This document shows positions 24,462 through 37,978 of a DNA stretch of 64,000 nt, one piece after another. The stretch is taken from positions 258,870,187 through 258,934,186 of the forward strand of contig OX422214.1 in NCBI GenBank assembly GCA_949130495.1, read 5' to 3'. The DNA is from Sambucus nigra (lineage: Eukaryota; Streptophyta; Magnoliopsida; Dipsacales; Adoxaceae). The notes under the pieces were generated by a model. It made no database searches. It worked only from the letters and a program-made list of their open reading frames with translations, and had not been told where the DNA came from. A program made the position numbers and the translations under genes. Every line of letters starts with the position of its first letter. Position 1 is the stretch's first letter.

Positions 24462-24578
24462 GCATTCTCTCTATTGTTGTGCAACAAGCAAATTGAACCA
24501 TCCACAACAATATCGTTTTATCTGGTAATTTTTTTTTATCACCTTACAATCTTGATAGAGTTTCATAACATATTTGAA

Positions 24579-24583
<5 letters not shown>

Positions 24584-24621
<38 letters not shown>
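24584..24621. repeat. (AC)n microsatellite
   Basis: About 19 AC units ending exactly at the left terminus of MITE 3. Confidence 0.95.
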
Positions 24622-24627
<6 letters not shown>

Positions 24628-25320
24628 CACAAGTGAATTTAAAAGATGAACATTTTAATGAACCTTAACAAAAAATACCTAACAACCCATTAATTTTAAT
24701 TCTTATGTTGTAATTGGTTCGCGCTAGCGGCAACAGACACTCGTGTTGATTGAATATTTTTTTCAGGCCCCCAACCCTGAACCCAATCCGAGTACTTGCT
24801 TCCAATAAGACCCGACCCTTATCCATAGTTAAAATTTGACATCCAACTGATGCACGTTTAATACAAAGCAGTGAAATTTGGTCAATGTAGTGATTACCAC
24901 TTTAGTATCTGCCACCTGGAATTATTCTGAGTATTCATTAGGTAGGTGGCTACCCAAAGCTTCCATTACTCCTCTGTACATAAAATTCTCTGAAGCGATT
25001 AATTTTATTCCTTTGAGCTGCCTTTATTTTTCGTTTTCAATAAAATGGTGGACGGTCAACAAGAAGGAGGGGTTAGTTCCCCCAAGATTTAACAACTAAT
25101 CGTTCCAATAGCTTATCGTCCACTTTTAATTGTTAGATGGAAGATGGGTGAGTGGGTGGTTGGGGTTGGGGGGAAGGGATGTGTGTGTATTAAAATACAC
25201 GCGTGTCTGTTGCCGCTGGCGCAAACCAATTACAACATAGGAATTAAAATTAATGGATTGTTAGTTTTTTCTTGTTAAGGTTCATTAAAATATTCATCTT
25301 TTAGGTTCACTTGTGAACCC

Positions 25321-25322
<2 letters not shown>
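24621..25322. mobile_element. Long-TIR MITE 3, microsatellite-bounded
   Basis: Terminal inverted repeats of roughly 135 bp: AGAGGTTCACAAGTGAA... at the left is matched by the inverse at the right (...TTCACTTGTGAACCCCTCT), with blocks such as GTTGTAATTGGTT and CGGCAACAGACAC shared. Arm identity is high but not perfect. The middle 430 bp has no coding capacity. The left flank is (AT)(AC)n and the right flank (CT)n(AT)n. Confidence 0.86.
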
Positions 25323-25357
<35 letters not shown>

Positions 25358-25784
25358 GTAATGCACGAACCAAGCAGTTATTGGCCATGTATATCCCCAA
25401 ATCCATCTAACCAACAAGTTAAATTCCCCCTTTATTACCTGATCCGTTATAAGAGAAAATTATTGGATTGATATACCATCTTTCACAAGCGATATATACA
25501 ACCATTAATCCAATAAATATCTTAATGTTGTGATTTAGGAAGAAAAATGAAGTCCGTACTTAGCTCCTATGCGGGAAGACCGCATAGGAGAACTATTATA
25601 TATATATATACACAATTAGAATGCGGATAGCCCAAGATAATAAAAATCATAAATATAATCCTTCGTACAGACAAGTGATATTAATTTCTATGCCTTTGTG
25701 TATAATGTATACTAGCATGCAATCCGTGCGATTTTCGTGCGCATTATAATTAGCTACAAAGAACTTTTTTGGGGGGAATTTAAG
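25323..25784. other. (CT)n(AT)n tract and AT-rich DNA
   Basis: CT repeats to about 25339, then AT repeats to about 25357, then AT-rich sequence. A TATGCGG...CCGCATAG short inverted repeat lies at about 25567-25587. No gene seen. Confidence 0.6.
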
Positions 25785-28700
25785 CTAAAATTTCTCATTA
25801 ATATGGATGATAGGATACACTATTGTGTCATAAATTTTTAAAAAGGATGGAACATTATCCACCCATTCATAAGAATCCCAAATAGATTTGACATTTTGAG
25901 CCAATAAATGGGTTAGTATATTATCGAGCCGTTTGACAAAAGAGAAAAATATCTTGTGACCACAAGTAATTTTCCTTTTAACTGAATTAATGAAAATTTT
26001 GCTCACTGAACAATCCTCCTCCTCATTACGCAGCCTGAAAATAATGTTTTGACAATCATCTTACAAAGTAAAGTGGGAGAAGCCACATTTGATAGCAATA
26101 TCCTCTGCCATTGATTCTGCATGTTTGGCTTCAAGTGGTTGCCAAACATAGTGGGATAAATCCTCTGGAAAATTACTTCAAAAATTTCTAATAATCACTC
26201 CAATACCTGAGCTTCGATAATCTTCAAAGTTGTCGCATCAAAATTTACTTTGATTGTACCCGATTCTGGAGTCTTCCATCCATTACATTCATTTTTGTTG
26301 TGATCATGGTCCTTCAACCAAACGGCCTTTAATCATTGAACAATTTGAGGTTTGGGATATCAAATCGTACGCTTTGTCGCCATTATCTCCATGAAAAACT
26401 TTATTTCTATTGGTCCATAAAGCCAACAAAGAAATGCACACATAATCAAAATGGTCATTTTTAAAGTGTCCACCAAGAAAAATACCCAATTTCTTAAGTC
26501 AAAATTAAAAGTACCCAATACTTTTAAATTCAAACCACATAAATCAAGCACTTCAATTGACAAGGGGCACATTTTGAAAATATGACCCAAAGAATCACTA
26601 CCTTTATTACACACAATATATGAAGGATTTTGAGTTTGCATTTTTTTTTATCTTAAAAAATTCTCTCCCATGGGGATAGAATTTGTGCAAAGACGAAAAA
26701 TAAAATCCTTCACTTTATTTGGCACCAAACCCTTCTAAATTGTATTCCATTTACGGAGGCTAGAGGGAGACGATGACTTAGAAAACCGTTTCCTTAATAA
26801 TCCTAATATCCTATGCAAACGGTAACTACTTTCGATAGAGTATTTGCCATTTTTTAAAGGGCCAAATCTCTTTGCCGTCATTGAGCGGAATAATTTTAAT
26901 ATCATTAATTTCCCATTGAGAGAAAAAAGAAGTCATGAGAGTTTGGTTCTATTGGACCGATAGTGGGTCAATGAGATCTTTAAAAAAATTATATTGTGGC
27001 CATGTGTCGGTTTCAATTTTTTTTTGAAACTATGTGGTTTAGGGATCCATTTATCCTCCTAAATTTTAATGTTCTCTCCATTTTCCACTCTCTACCTCAT
27101 CCATATCTCTAAAAAAAATCTAGATTACCATATGCTACTCCAAATGTAAGAAGGGTTGGAACCACATTTAGCCTATTAAAATAATCCTCTAGGGAAGTAT
27201 ATATCTTTTAAAATTCTTCTAGATAAAGAGTGTGGATTTGTTAGGGTTCTCCACACTTGTTTAGCAAGAACGGTAAGATTAAAAGTCTAAAGATCACCAA
27301 AACCTAGCCCTCCCCCTCTCTTGGACTTGAACAAAGTTTCCCAGCTAATCCAAAACACCCTTTTTTATTTTTATTTTCGTTGGACCACCAGAAGTTACAC
27401 ATTAGAGATTTAAAATCCTCACAAACATACCTGGGATTTTAAAATCCTCACAAACATAATCCTTTTTCACTTTTTATTGAAGAACCTCTTTCCACCCTTT
27501 GACTTTTTTCCAGACTCTCTCCCTCAATCCTGCAAACACCTTGCTTTTAGATTTGCCAACCACCGATGGTAAACTTAAATATCTATCATATTGACTAACC
27601 TCCTAAATCCTAAACGCCTCACTTAAGATCATTTAACCTCAATAGAAGTATTTCTACTGAAAATCACGCCACATTTATCTAAGTTAATTGTTGACCTATT
27701 GCTAGTTCATATATGCTAAGGATATTTTTAATCTCAACTATCTCAATCTCCTCAACCTCTCCAACTATGATAATATCGTTAGAAAATAGAAAATTTTGGA
27801 GCCATTTTTACTAGCCTCCAGAGCCGCTATCCTACCCTCCATCTTTACTCTCTCTAGAAGAGACGAGAGGTCCTCAACTAGAAAATAAAAACGTATAAGG
27901 AGATAACGGGCCACCCTGTCTTAATCCCCTTTTAGCCTAAAAGGAGACCGATGACACACAATTCATGATCAATCATACCCATTTGTCACTAAAACCTAAT
28001 TTCATCATTATTTTCTCAAGGAAGGCCCAATCCACCTTATCTTAAGCTTTACTAATATATAATTTAAAAGAAAAAACCCCCTTCTTCCCTTTCTTCTTTT
28101 TATGGAAAGTGTGGTTTATTTTAAAATCTAAAATAACGTTATCAGTAATAAGTCTACCAGGGACAAAGGAACTTTGAATTTTCAAAATAATAAAATCAAA
28201 AATCTTTTTAGTCTGTTGGACAAAATCTTTGAAATTATTTTGTTTATGACATTGCATAAGCCAATAAGCCGAAATTGAGACATAAGTTTTGGATTTTTTT
28301 TATTTTAGTAATCAAATCAATAAGGGTGTGGTTTAAAGTTTGGATAGGTCTGGCATTATTAAGCACATCGAGGAGAAAGTTAGTTATCGTTAGCCCGATA
28401 ATATGCCAATATATATGTAAAAAATAAGGCTGACATACCACCCGGCCCATAGGATTTCATAGGGGATATTTGTCTGAGAGCAAGAATTACCTCCGGAGAT
28501 GTAAACTAAAGTAAGAAAGTGTCATTAATTTAACGTGTGACTAACTGCCAATTCCTTCAAGAATAGATTTATGGTCATTAGGGGTAAATAGTTCACAACA
28601 CAATTGACTATACTCTCCTCATCCTTCACACAAATTCCATTATCTTCAATTAACTCGAAAATGTTATTGGATTTTCATCTCTGAGTAGATTTGACATGAA

Positions 28701-29740
28701 AGGATTTGATTTTTCAATCTCCTTAGTACAACCACTCCACCTTCATCCTTTGTTACCATCAGAGTTCCTCAGCTTCTAATAGAAGATTAATGTCGTTCTC
28801 CATGACTTAGACAAATAAAGATCGGTCCTTTGATTGAGACTCATTTCACCACCAGGAGATAAAAGCTCTATTTTCTTCAAAACATTTCCTTAAATAACCA
28901 TATTTCTATTTTGCCCAGGACATAAATTGAATTTTGCAAGATTTCAACTTCTTATTGACATCACCACCCTCACTAAGATCCCACATCTCCTAAATAATAT
29001 CACTACACTCATTGTCTAATGTTTACCAGGCTTTAAAATGATAGTTATGAATTTTCTTCCTACGCTTGCCTCCTTCGTGAAGTTGGTCCCCAAATTTAAT
29101 GCAAATTGGGAGATGGTCAGATTCGTGCCACTCCACATAGTAGACTTGATAATTAAAAAAAGAATTTTCCACTCAATGTTTTCGAAGAATACATCCAACC
29201 TTTCTTGCTCTAAGCAAAGTCATAGCAAGTAAAATTTATATCTTTAAAATTATACAAGTATAATACTTCTTAAAATTTTGTAATTTTCCAATTAGGTCAA
29301 GGAACACCAATTTTTTTTCCTTATCAAAAAGAAGTTCATTAAAATCCTCCAATACACAACCAAGGGAGGTGGTTATCAGAGCTAAGAAGTTTAAGTAAAC
29401 CTCATCTAGTTTTTCTTGTACTAACCTTAGGAAATCTATAGAATACGAATAAACGCTAATACCCTTTCCCCGAACTGTCCTTCACTAAAGTATCCACATG
29501 GTTGAGAGTGGATTTGGACGTGAATCGTTGAATTATCATTCCATAGGAGCACCAAACCACCCAATCTATCAACACTGTCTACACACAAACAATTTGACAT
29601 CTTTATTTTAACCCAAACATACTCCATTTCCTTTGCAGACAATTTTGTTTTTCACATTTTTCTCTGTGAGTTAACTCGCATAATGAATAAATTGCCGCGG
29701 GGTTATCCAACCAACGACAATTCTAACTGAGAGTATTCAT
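25785..29740 (-). pseudogene. LINE (L1-type) ORF2, decayed
   Basis: The minus strand starts at ATG 29740 with MNTLS and WNCRWLDNP after one stop, the usual start of plant LINE ORF2. Endonuclease wording follows: NCLCVDSVDRLGGLVLLW at 29436-29642 and LDVFFENIEW-type at 29016-29198. RT: LCNVINKIISKILSNRLK near 28200-28260 and SSFVPGRLITDNVILDF at about 28110-28165. The catalytic FADD box has become FSND near 27775. A CNKGSDSLGHIFKMC zinc-binding motif lies at 26560-26620. An RNase H remnant runs from about 26270 to 25785. ORF2 of about 1300 codons is usual; here it is split by many frameshifts and stops. Confidence 0.88.
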
Positions 29741-31690
29741 TGAGCTTGATAGGGTCGGGTTCCGATTGCTGACCTTTTCCCATCTATTTTAGAGTTTGAA
29801 ATTTTTTGGTACTTGTTCTTTAAACTCCCATCGACTTTCAGATCTGCCAAACAAACCTTTGTTTTTTACCACCTTTCACGTCGTTATCATCACTAGTAGA
29901 CGAGTCTTTTTTGGTTCCCACTGCTTTCTTTCACCTTCTATTGATTTTAGGTGTAAGATGATTTCTCATTTCCTTTTTTAAGTTGTTTGAGGGGGTGATA
30001 AAAGAAAGAATTTTGTGGGGAATAATAGTATTTGTTTGGCTGGTATTGATAGTCTAGGTGGTGGTATATCCGTGTTGGATTTTGGTAGGCAGGAGGATGA
30101 GTGAGGAGTGGGAAAGGCTTGGGTTTGATTTTGTTATCTTATGTTTGATTTATTTAGGTTATATGTATGGATGAGAAAGGGTAGCATATGAAATCGTTCA
30201 CTAAGTTTTCAACACAAAGCTAAAGATTAAATAAACTCCGAATTAAACTCGTTTAGGAAACTCCTTTAAAAAAATCAGAACACAAGATGTGTAAATGTTA
30301 TTAAAGTCAGATTCAAGTCTTGGTACATGATTACCTAGGTTTTAAATGAAAAATCTATACTAATTATTTGTTATGAAACCAACCATGCAAGCATTAAGAA
30401 TAATAAAGCATTATTGTTTGACACATTGATTTTTAACGTGGTAATACCTCAACTTAAGGAAACATTCACGACGCCCTCTACAGGGTAAAATACAAATCCA
30501 GTAAAAATTGTTTATAGGAATTACAAGCACATGAACATGCAAACTCAAGATCCTAAAGCTAAGAGACATAAATATACCTAATGAGCTAAATCTCCTCCAC
30601 AGTATTATGATTTCTGACGCTTTTGATCCTTCTGGAAGTTCCTTTGCTTTAACTCCTTATTCCTCTTTCCAATGACTCAAGCAAACATAATCTCTCAAAG
30701 AAACAACACCTTTCTACGTTTCGTGTTAGAGTGTTTGTGTCAGTGTAGTGACTAATGATGCAACATGCGACTCACTTCGCTCTTAAAAATATACAATCAA
30801 TCCTATGAATTACAAATATTTAATATGATATGCAAGGATTTAATTGCAAGAAAATTAGACTTCATTTTTTAAAAATATTTCAGTTTTGAATATAAATCTT
30901 TAATAAAGACATATCTAAGTTTAAAAAACTTTATTTATATACAAAACAAATTTTACAAACTGTAAAACTTTGTTTTAAAAGAAAATTTTAGATATAAAAT
31001 ATAAACTAATTTTCGAAGTATCTTTTTCAAAAATTTAAAATCAGAGAGAGTGGATATACAAGCATATACAATAAAACTCAAGATCCAAATAGTAGAATGT
31101 AACGAAACACTGGATCTACGTGAATATATATATCAAATGTATTCCTCACAATTTTTAGAAAGAAATATGAGAAAACACTGTGGGACTGTGTTTCTAAGAG
31201 AGATAACGTTCGAAGAGGATTCTTCAATGAACCAAACTCAGATAACTCTCAAGAAAACATAAAATTATAACTCTTAGAAGAATTGATTTCATAGATGTGT
31301 TTAGACGATGAAAATGGAATTGCTTGGTTTGAGAAACTCTCAGCGCTCTTATTTTTTTTCTTTGGTTCTTTTTTTTTTCTTCTCTCTAATTGATGAAGTG
31401 GAAAAAATCTTCAAATGACACAACTAATGTCTCTATTTATAGTAATAGAAAAAGCTTCTGGACGATTGAATCAAATCAAGGGCTGTGATTAAACCAACGG
31501 TTCGAATTTAAATCAAAAGGTTGATAACACACGACTCAACCGCTCTCTCCTATTATCTCTCACTTGTTGCACTTGGATACACTCAATATGCAATACATTG
31601 ATTAGGAATGATTGATAAATGATCACAGAATTGTGAGACAAAGAAAACACAAAACCAACCAACCAGAAACACATTGTGTCGCTTAAACAA
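29741..31690. other. Unassigned region, partly LINE leader and LTR-like
   Basis: 29741-30130 is probably the leader or ORF1 end of the adjacent LINE. From about 30385 the phrase ATTTTTAACGTGGTAATACC resembles the antisense layout of LTR leaders, as in the LTR of element A, so a decayed LTR of a minus-strand element is possible down to about 31680. No termini, primer-binding site or protein were found. Confidence 0.35.
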
Positions 31691-34600
31691 CTGTTATAAA
31701 TGCGAGTTTTAAGTTTTAAATAAATTCAATTTTATGCACCAAAAGTTTATTCCACTTTTGGTTTCTACACTGAGAAGTTTTTAGGAACAAAAGTAATTAT
31801 ATTTTAGCCCACAACATTTTAAAAACCTTAATTTTAAATATTTAAATTTTTTAAAAAAAATTCCTAAAATCATTTTAACATTTTCGATTGCCAAGTGAAG
31901 TAGCTCAGAAACAAGGAAATCCCCTCAGTTAAAGTACTTTAGGAGCATTAGAATAGTAAGAAGTTACATGGGAACAAGAACAAGCAATGAAGAATCAAAA
32001 CCCCGACTTATTTTAAGGTAAAATTCGAGGAAGAATTCTTTTTCTTAGGTAGGTAGATTGTAAGAATCGAGAATTTCTTTAAACCATAATCTACCTACAA
32101 CCTCGATTTAAATCCTTATAAGTTGTGTAAAGCCAAAAGTCTTAGAGGAAAGAAACTATGTTTAAAAATCTACAACTTTGTTATATTAACTTAGACCCCT
32201 TAAAGTTTCAATAAATTATAAAGATCCCTTGAAAGTTTCAATGTACGATTACGTAAGATATATTTAACCCTTAAACCCCAACTTTACATCTAATTAATCC
32301 TTTAGATCCCAACTAACATAATATTACAGTTTCAACCCAGGAAACTTTTTGAAATTACCAAAATACCCCTATACTTTAAAAAAAGTGTACTTTTAGGGAT
32401 ATAAAAGTAAATATACAAACAATGAAGGACTAAAATAAAAACCTTCTTAAATTATATTTCTAACCCTGTCCATATGCTACCCCACGTCAGCGTAAGAAGT
32501 TAAAACCGCATGAAAAACCGTATGAACCCATGTGCATCCCATTTACTCACAACTAAAACCTCGCCTAAACTAGTTCAAATCCACCTCCTTTTAGCTCAAA
32601 TCGAATCCTCACAAGAAATAGTATACATACCCCTCGACCTAAGCAATAAAAAATCAACCCACAGTTTAGTTTCAAATCTTGAAATTTCCCTCAATTCAGA
32701 TATCTTATCATTTTATGCTTCATTTTCAATTCTAGTAATTTTCTACATAGTTAATATTACTCATATTATGCAAGTTTTTACGTCTAAAAACCAGTAGGAA
32801 CACCATTAAAGCTTTAGCTTTACTGGTGAAACTCGATATATTACCTTAAACGTTAATTTGAAGCCATGTTTAACTTCATTATAACGTAAGGATATCGAAT
32901 GTAATGGATAAAATCCACGAGTGTTCATGTAGAGCTCAAATTGATCAAAAGTGTTTTTTGAACTCAAAACCTGCAAATTCAAAATTCTGCATGGCATTCC
33001 ATCACAATCTTTGAAACCAAAATTAAACTATTCTCACATATAGCAGAAACTAAATCCAATATGTAAGATACCTTGCCACACTTTACAAATCCACGAAAGG
33101 CAGGTCAAATTTTCGAGAAAAATGCAGTTTTAGAACTTGAGTTATACTGAATGTCAATACACAAAACTTATATATTTGGATTCCTCATGAAAAATTAGGT
33201 TAAGTTTGTTAATGAATCAATTTAAATGGTATAGAAACGAAGGAGAAAACCTCGGTAAAAAATTGAAACCCTAAAAAATCAAAATCGAGATTCTGAAGAG
33301 GAAGATTATCTTCAGAAACCTTGACCACGCGCGTGAGGGCGCGTGGCCAATCTAGAAATTTTGATTTTTTTATTAAAATTTTTATTAAAATTTTCTAATG
33401 AAAATGGTATAAGATAAGACCATATTTGGATATTCCTAGCTCAAGTTTTGTAAAAACAAGGTTTTTACTTTAAGAATTATTTTTAAAATTACAAATCAAC
33501 CCTTATCAACTTTTTCAACTTATGAGTTTAATCCCCAAACTTTGCCCATTCGTACATAAAACTATTTTAAGATAAAAACTCTCTTGGACCAAATTTTAAT
33601 AATGAGCTTATGTTCAATATTCTAAAGTCCCAAGATAATTACAAATAAGCCCCCAGAACTTTAAAAAAGATAGTTTGACATACAAAACTTACTGATTAAA
33701 CCCTTAATACTTATATACCACACATTGTATAGTATAAGATCAAGCCATAATTCTTTCGAATATCCCAGTGTGATAGCAAGCTAGACGAATACCAAGCAAG
33801 TAGGGTTTTTCTACCTTTTCAGCATTATACTTTGCGTATTTGAAATACTACTATTGATATCACTATACGATAGCCCCATTTACTTTTACTATGTGCATGT
33901 TATTATACTTCCATTCTACATACTTTGTTAACCATCATAATTATTTAAATTTATCATCTGTATTTAAACTTAAGGATCAATTTTAACCCTTCTCATCTAA
34001 TAACTAATATCATGTACCTTCTTGATTCAGTTCACACTAGCACTTTGTGCCATTTTTACTATAAGCGTCAGTATTTACTAGGAAGTAGACTAACGTGTTA
34101 TCTCATGAAACTTTTTACTTGGCCTACTGGTCTCAGATGATTGAGAGCCATGATTATTGCTATTTAAGTATGAGTGCCACTTTAATTGTGTGCATAGCAG
34201 ATTACTTTTCTCCAAAAGTTTTGGGTTGAGTGATTATTATAAGTTAACCGATGGCTTAATTACTTCAATACCCTTTAGTGAACCAGTAAGAATGAGATTA
34301 TTAGTTTAAAACTCTTTGACTTTATTTATATGATCCTAACTAAACTGGTAATGAATCGTATTTCTTAAATGGACTACTCATTATGGAATTATGAGTTTCG
34401 ACATTTTGGTGTTTTATAATCTAATAAATATGGAATTATCAGCTTATTATTGTCAACGTTTTAAACACTGATTCTATACACACTCCAACTCTCATTTATA
34501 TCTATATCGTTGTTATAGAACTGGTAGAACCTCCTTAACATATTTGTGCTAATTTCTTCCTTCTCCAGATGCACTAGGAGAAAGAAGATAGTATCTCTTC

Positions 34601-34839
34601 CCTACTAGAGACAGAAACCGATCACCTATGTGCGTATGTGACCATGTGGGAAAAGATTAAACCAGATGAGAGAAATGAGTGACGCTTTTTAATTTTCTAT
34701 ACTATCATGTGTACTAAAAACGTTTAACTCAACCCTGTGGTAATTCAACCCTATGTAACATATTAATAATGAATAAATTTATGTTATTCCACATTAGCTT
34801 TAATTCATTGCTTTATGTGTAATACTTGTTCATTCATAC
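31691..34839. other. Unassigned AT-rich region with one GC-rich stem-loop
   Basis: No protein or RNA gene is supported. TGTAAGAATCGAG at 32059 resembles the start of some chromovirus LTRs, but no matching end or target duplication was found. The only compositional anomaly is the GC-rich inverted repeat at 33325-33346. Confidence 0.4.
33325..33346. other. GC-rich inverted repeat in AT-rich DNA
   Basis: CCACGCGC (33325-33332), a six-base loop GTGAGG, then GCGCGTGG (33339-33346): perfect 8-bp arms. Just upstream GAAGATTATCTTC (33301-33313) is a second palindrome. Confidence 0.8.
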
Positions 34840-36148
34840 CAAAAAGCATGGTGCGACAATTTTATAATTATTCATAGCCCTTTTGAATCTGTTTATGAAT
34901 GTAATAGCCTTTTCATCAGGCTTTTGAGTTAACCTGGCCAAGTCAATCATGGAAACCTCTGGTTCAGTTTGGAATAATTGGGCATGAAATCCACTTGTTT
35001 CCAAGATTGAAAAGAGTTTGGTGCAAACTTATGAACCATGTAAAGGCTGCATCTGTGTGGGAACTGAAAAAAAATGTGGTCTCAAGTAATCTTTTATTCT
35101 AGCATCAACACATTGACTAGTTAACCTAGCAATGTGTTCCACTGTGGACTGAATCTCATCCTTTGAGAAGAGGGTAAAGGTTGGGAATTTGAAGCCCTCT
35201 GGAAATTCAATCCTATCTACCCATTTTGGATAGGGATTTCTATAAACTGGGGTCTGTACCCCTAGACTAATAGTCCACATATTTCATGTATCAAATCCAC
35301 AATTTCATTACTCCCAACCAACCGAGGCAGTTGCCTATTTTGTAGCACAGTTACTTAGTTTACTAAAGGAGTTGGTTGCACCAAAGGTGGTGGAATTTAT
35401 GGAGGCACACCTTGTCATGTTTGATAAGGCATAAGTTGGGATATTTAAGGAGTTTGGTTATCTAGCCTCCTAGGGTCCCCCCAAAGTTCTGGTTTAAACA
35501 CTATATTATTAATAATTTTAAAGTTGTAAGTACCTAGTAAGCCTACATTAATCTCATTGGGATGAGGCCTATTCCTTCCTACCTATGGAAGAGGTGTTTT
35601 CCCTATTGGGTTATTGTAACCCAACTGTTGGTAGGTGCAATATGGTCTTACTATTTCCATTAGATTTCTTATATTCAGAGCAGTAGTACTAACATATCCT
35701 CCTAAGGTTATTTTTAAAATTGGTTTCATTATTATTAGGTCTAATATACATGATGATATCAATTTGGTTGAGTAGTTGTATTTGCTCCAAATTGTAGTGC
35801 ATAGGCCTGATTACTAGTTGTCATCCCATTAGGTAAGGAAAATTTACTGGTCACCATGGTGATTATATTATTAATATTTTGTATTATATTACCAAAGTGA
35901 TTAAAAATCGAGTTTAGTTGGTTGATCAATTGGTCCTGAATATTTTTGACCACACCGAATGCTATTATACTTTGAATATTGTTGGCTCTAGGAGCCATTG
36001 GAATATTTAATTCTTGACTACAATTCATTGGTCCCAACTCTTGAGTTGTTTCGAACAATAATTTCTCTGAAGTGGAAATATGTTGGCTAGTGCAGCCAAT
36101 TTTATCAACATTTTCAATTATATATTTTCTTCGACATGTCCTAACCAT
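34840..36148 (-). pseudogene. Ty3/gypsy element E gag fragment
   Basis: A start at 36148 (MVRTCRRKYII) opens a 129-codon N-terminal piece (35759-36148). A second open piece at 35029-35280 contains YPKWVDRIEFPEGFKFPTF and STVEHIARL, characteristic of a Ty3/gypsy gag found in many plants. Its continuation at about 34850-34990 reads MIDLARLTQKPDEKAITFINRF in another frame. No protease or polymerase follows, so the element is truncated near 34840. The host lineage within Ty3/gypsy is not certain. Confidence 0.75.
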
Positions 36149-36170
36149 TTGTAACCTTCACACATCACTG

Positions 36171-36190
36171 GTGTCCCAACGGGAGTGCCA
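36171..36190 (-). other. Probable primer-binding site of element E
   Basis: The minus strand reads TGGCACTCCCGTTGGGACAC, 22 bp upstream of the gag start. It resembles the TGGCGACTCCNCTGGGGAC primer-binding wording of plant gypsy elements with several changes. Confidence 0.5.
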
Positions 36191-37100
36191 AAGATATGTT
36201 TGGATTATTTTCACTAGCTTGACAACTAATTAGGATTGTGAGCGTGTCGGATAAGATTTGTGGTCTAGTAAACTAAAGATTTTAGCCATGATAATTATCA
36301 GGAGATTGTGTTGGTTTAATGCCTCAATTAAGAGGACTTATGCTTCCCTTATTAAAGACTTTGAATTGAGTGCTAAGTTGTAGTGATTAACTTAGACAAA
36401 AACAGTAAATTGTATGAATTGAAAGAAAAGTAAAGCTTTGTAAATAAAAGAAAATAAAATGCGATTAAAGTAAAGATTTGCAAGAAAGTAAATCGCGCGT
36501 AAAATAAAGGATTACACTAAAGAAATGTAAATCATGAATATAAATGATAGTATACATAAAGGTAGGAAATTTTATATAACTTTGAAATAAAAAGTTACAA
36601 CTACCTTACAATCTACTTGCAGAAAGAAAGAAATGTCGTAAATAAAAGAAAGAAAAAGAAAAGAAAAGAAAAAATAGGATAAAAGTAATGTAAATGAGTT
36701 TTTGGTAAGGGAGTCATCTCTTTCTTATTGGGTTCATTTCTTATTTATAGTGCTTCTTGCCCATGCAACATAACTGCTATGATCATTACTGGGTGGTTAC
36801 TCATCCATTTAAGTTTTTCCGTTTTGATAAACTAAAACCCCAATTTAAATTGGAGTAAGTTCCCATTTTGAATAATACGTCCCAACTTATTCCATATGTC
36901 ACACATGCGTGTTGACTCTTATTTTATATTTTTACATAATGATCCGGTTATTTTTATCAATTTAAATATTACGTGGCAATACCTCATTGGTCCGGATTAA
37001 TATGGTGTAAACACACGTAAGTTTTGATAACATTATCGCAAACTTCATTTATTTAAACAAAATATTTGTTAACTATTATATATTACATCAATTTTTCTTA
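36191..37100 (-). repeat. Probable LTR remnant of element E
   Basis: It directly follows the presumed primer-binding site. A purine-rich AAGAAAGTAAAT-type stretch (36410-36690) and a TTATTTATAGTGC motif at about 36750 are in keeping with an LTR. The outer end is not identifiable; about 37100 is a guess. Confidence 0.4.
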
Positions 37101-37978
37101 AATACCAATAATATCCGTGTGGACCACGAAGTCACTAAAGACAATGTTTTTTTCAAAATGAAATTTCTTAACTTTGTATTTAAATTAAAATTTTTAAATA
37201 AAAAAATCACATTGTAGTGATCTTTGAAATTATATTAAGATGAGTTTAAAATTATATTAAGACGAGTTTGTCAAATGCGTGGGTAACCTTTAAAATTATA
37301 TTAAGATGAGTTTTTATGCCACAAACCCCATTGAACTATATTTTTTTCCTCCAAACTGCGTCGAATCATACATTTCATTATAAAGACTCCTTATTTCTAC
37401 TACCTAAAAAGAGGTGAAACTCTTTGTAAGGGTCATATGATGAAAATAGCCTCCTACAATATATAATTTCAGATATAACCTCATTCTTAATTGAATTCAA
37501 TTTTATTTTCTTTCATACCCTCGCCCTCTTCATATTCTCACCCTATTAATCTTCTCCCTCTATGTACCTCATAATCTCACCTCCTTTATCTTCTCACCCT
37601 CTATACATTTACTCCATAAAATCCACTTAAAGAGACTCCTTGCCATTCGAGCCTGTTAGACTAATTCATCTATATCAATTTATCACTCCATTTATGGTAA
37701 CGTATTAAAATTTATATCTCCTTAGTATAAGCTACACACCTTTAAAGGATTACAATATAGTATTGCTTTCCATCCACAGATCTTTAAGCATGAAAACACT
37801 CAATATTTCCCTTTCCCAAATCTTTTCAGTTTTGGCTTCTCTAGGTGCCTTATTTGTGAAGTTTTCAGTTGTTGATTTTGACTTTGAGATGCATATTCAG
37901 ATATTTGTGTTTATTCTCTGAATCACCCAAATATTTTTCTAAATTGTGTTCAGGTCTTTATTTTTAGAGGAATGCTAC
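37101..37978. other. AT-rich region without recognised features
   Basis: A short segment containing AAAATTATATTAAGA(T/C)GAGTTT occurs three times at 37230-37310. Otherwise no gene or element is evident. Confidence 0.45.

Noticed and set aside
24302..24505. Open frame coding for long Lys and Met runs
   Set aside because: Pure consequence of the CAT/CTT microsatellites on the opposite strand.
32059..34858. Possible solo LTR from TGTAAGAATCGAG to GGTGCGACA
   Set aside because: Flanking five-base sequences do not match, and the right end overlaps readable gag sequence of element E.
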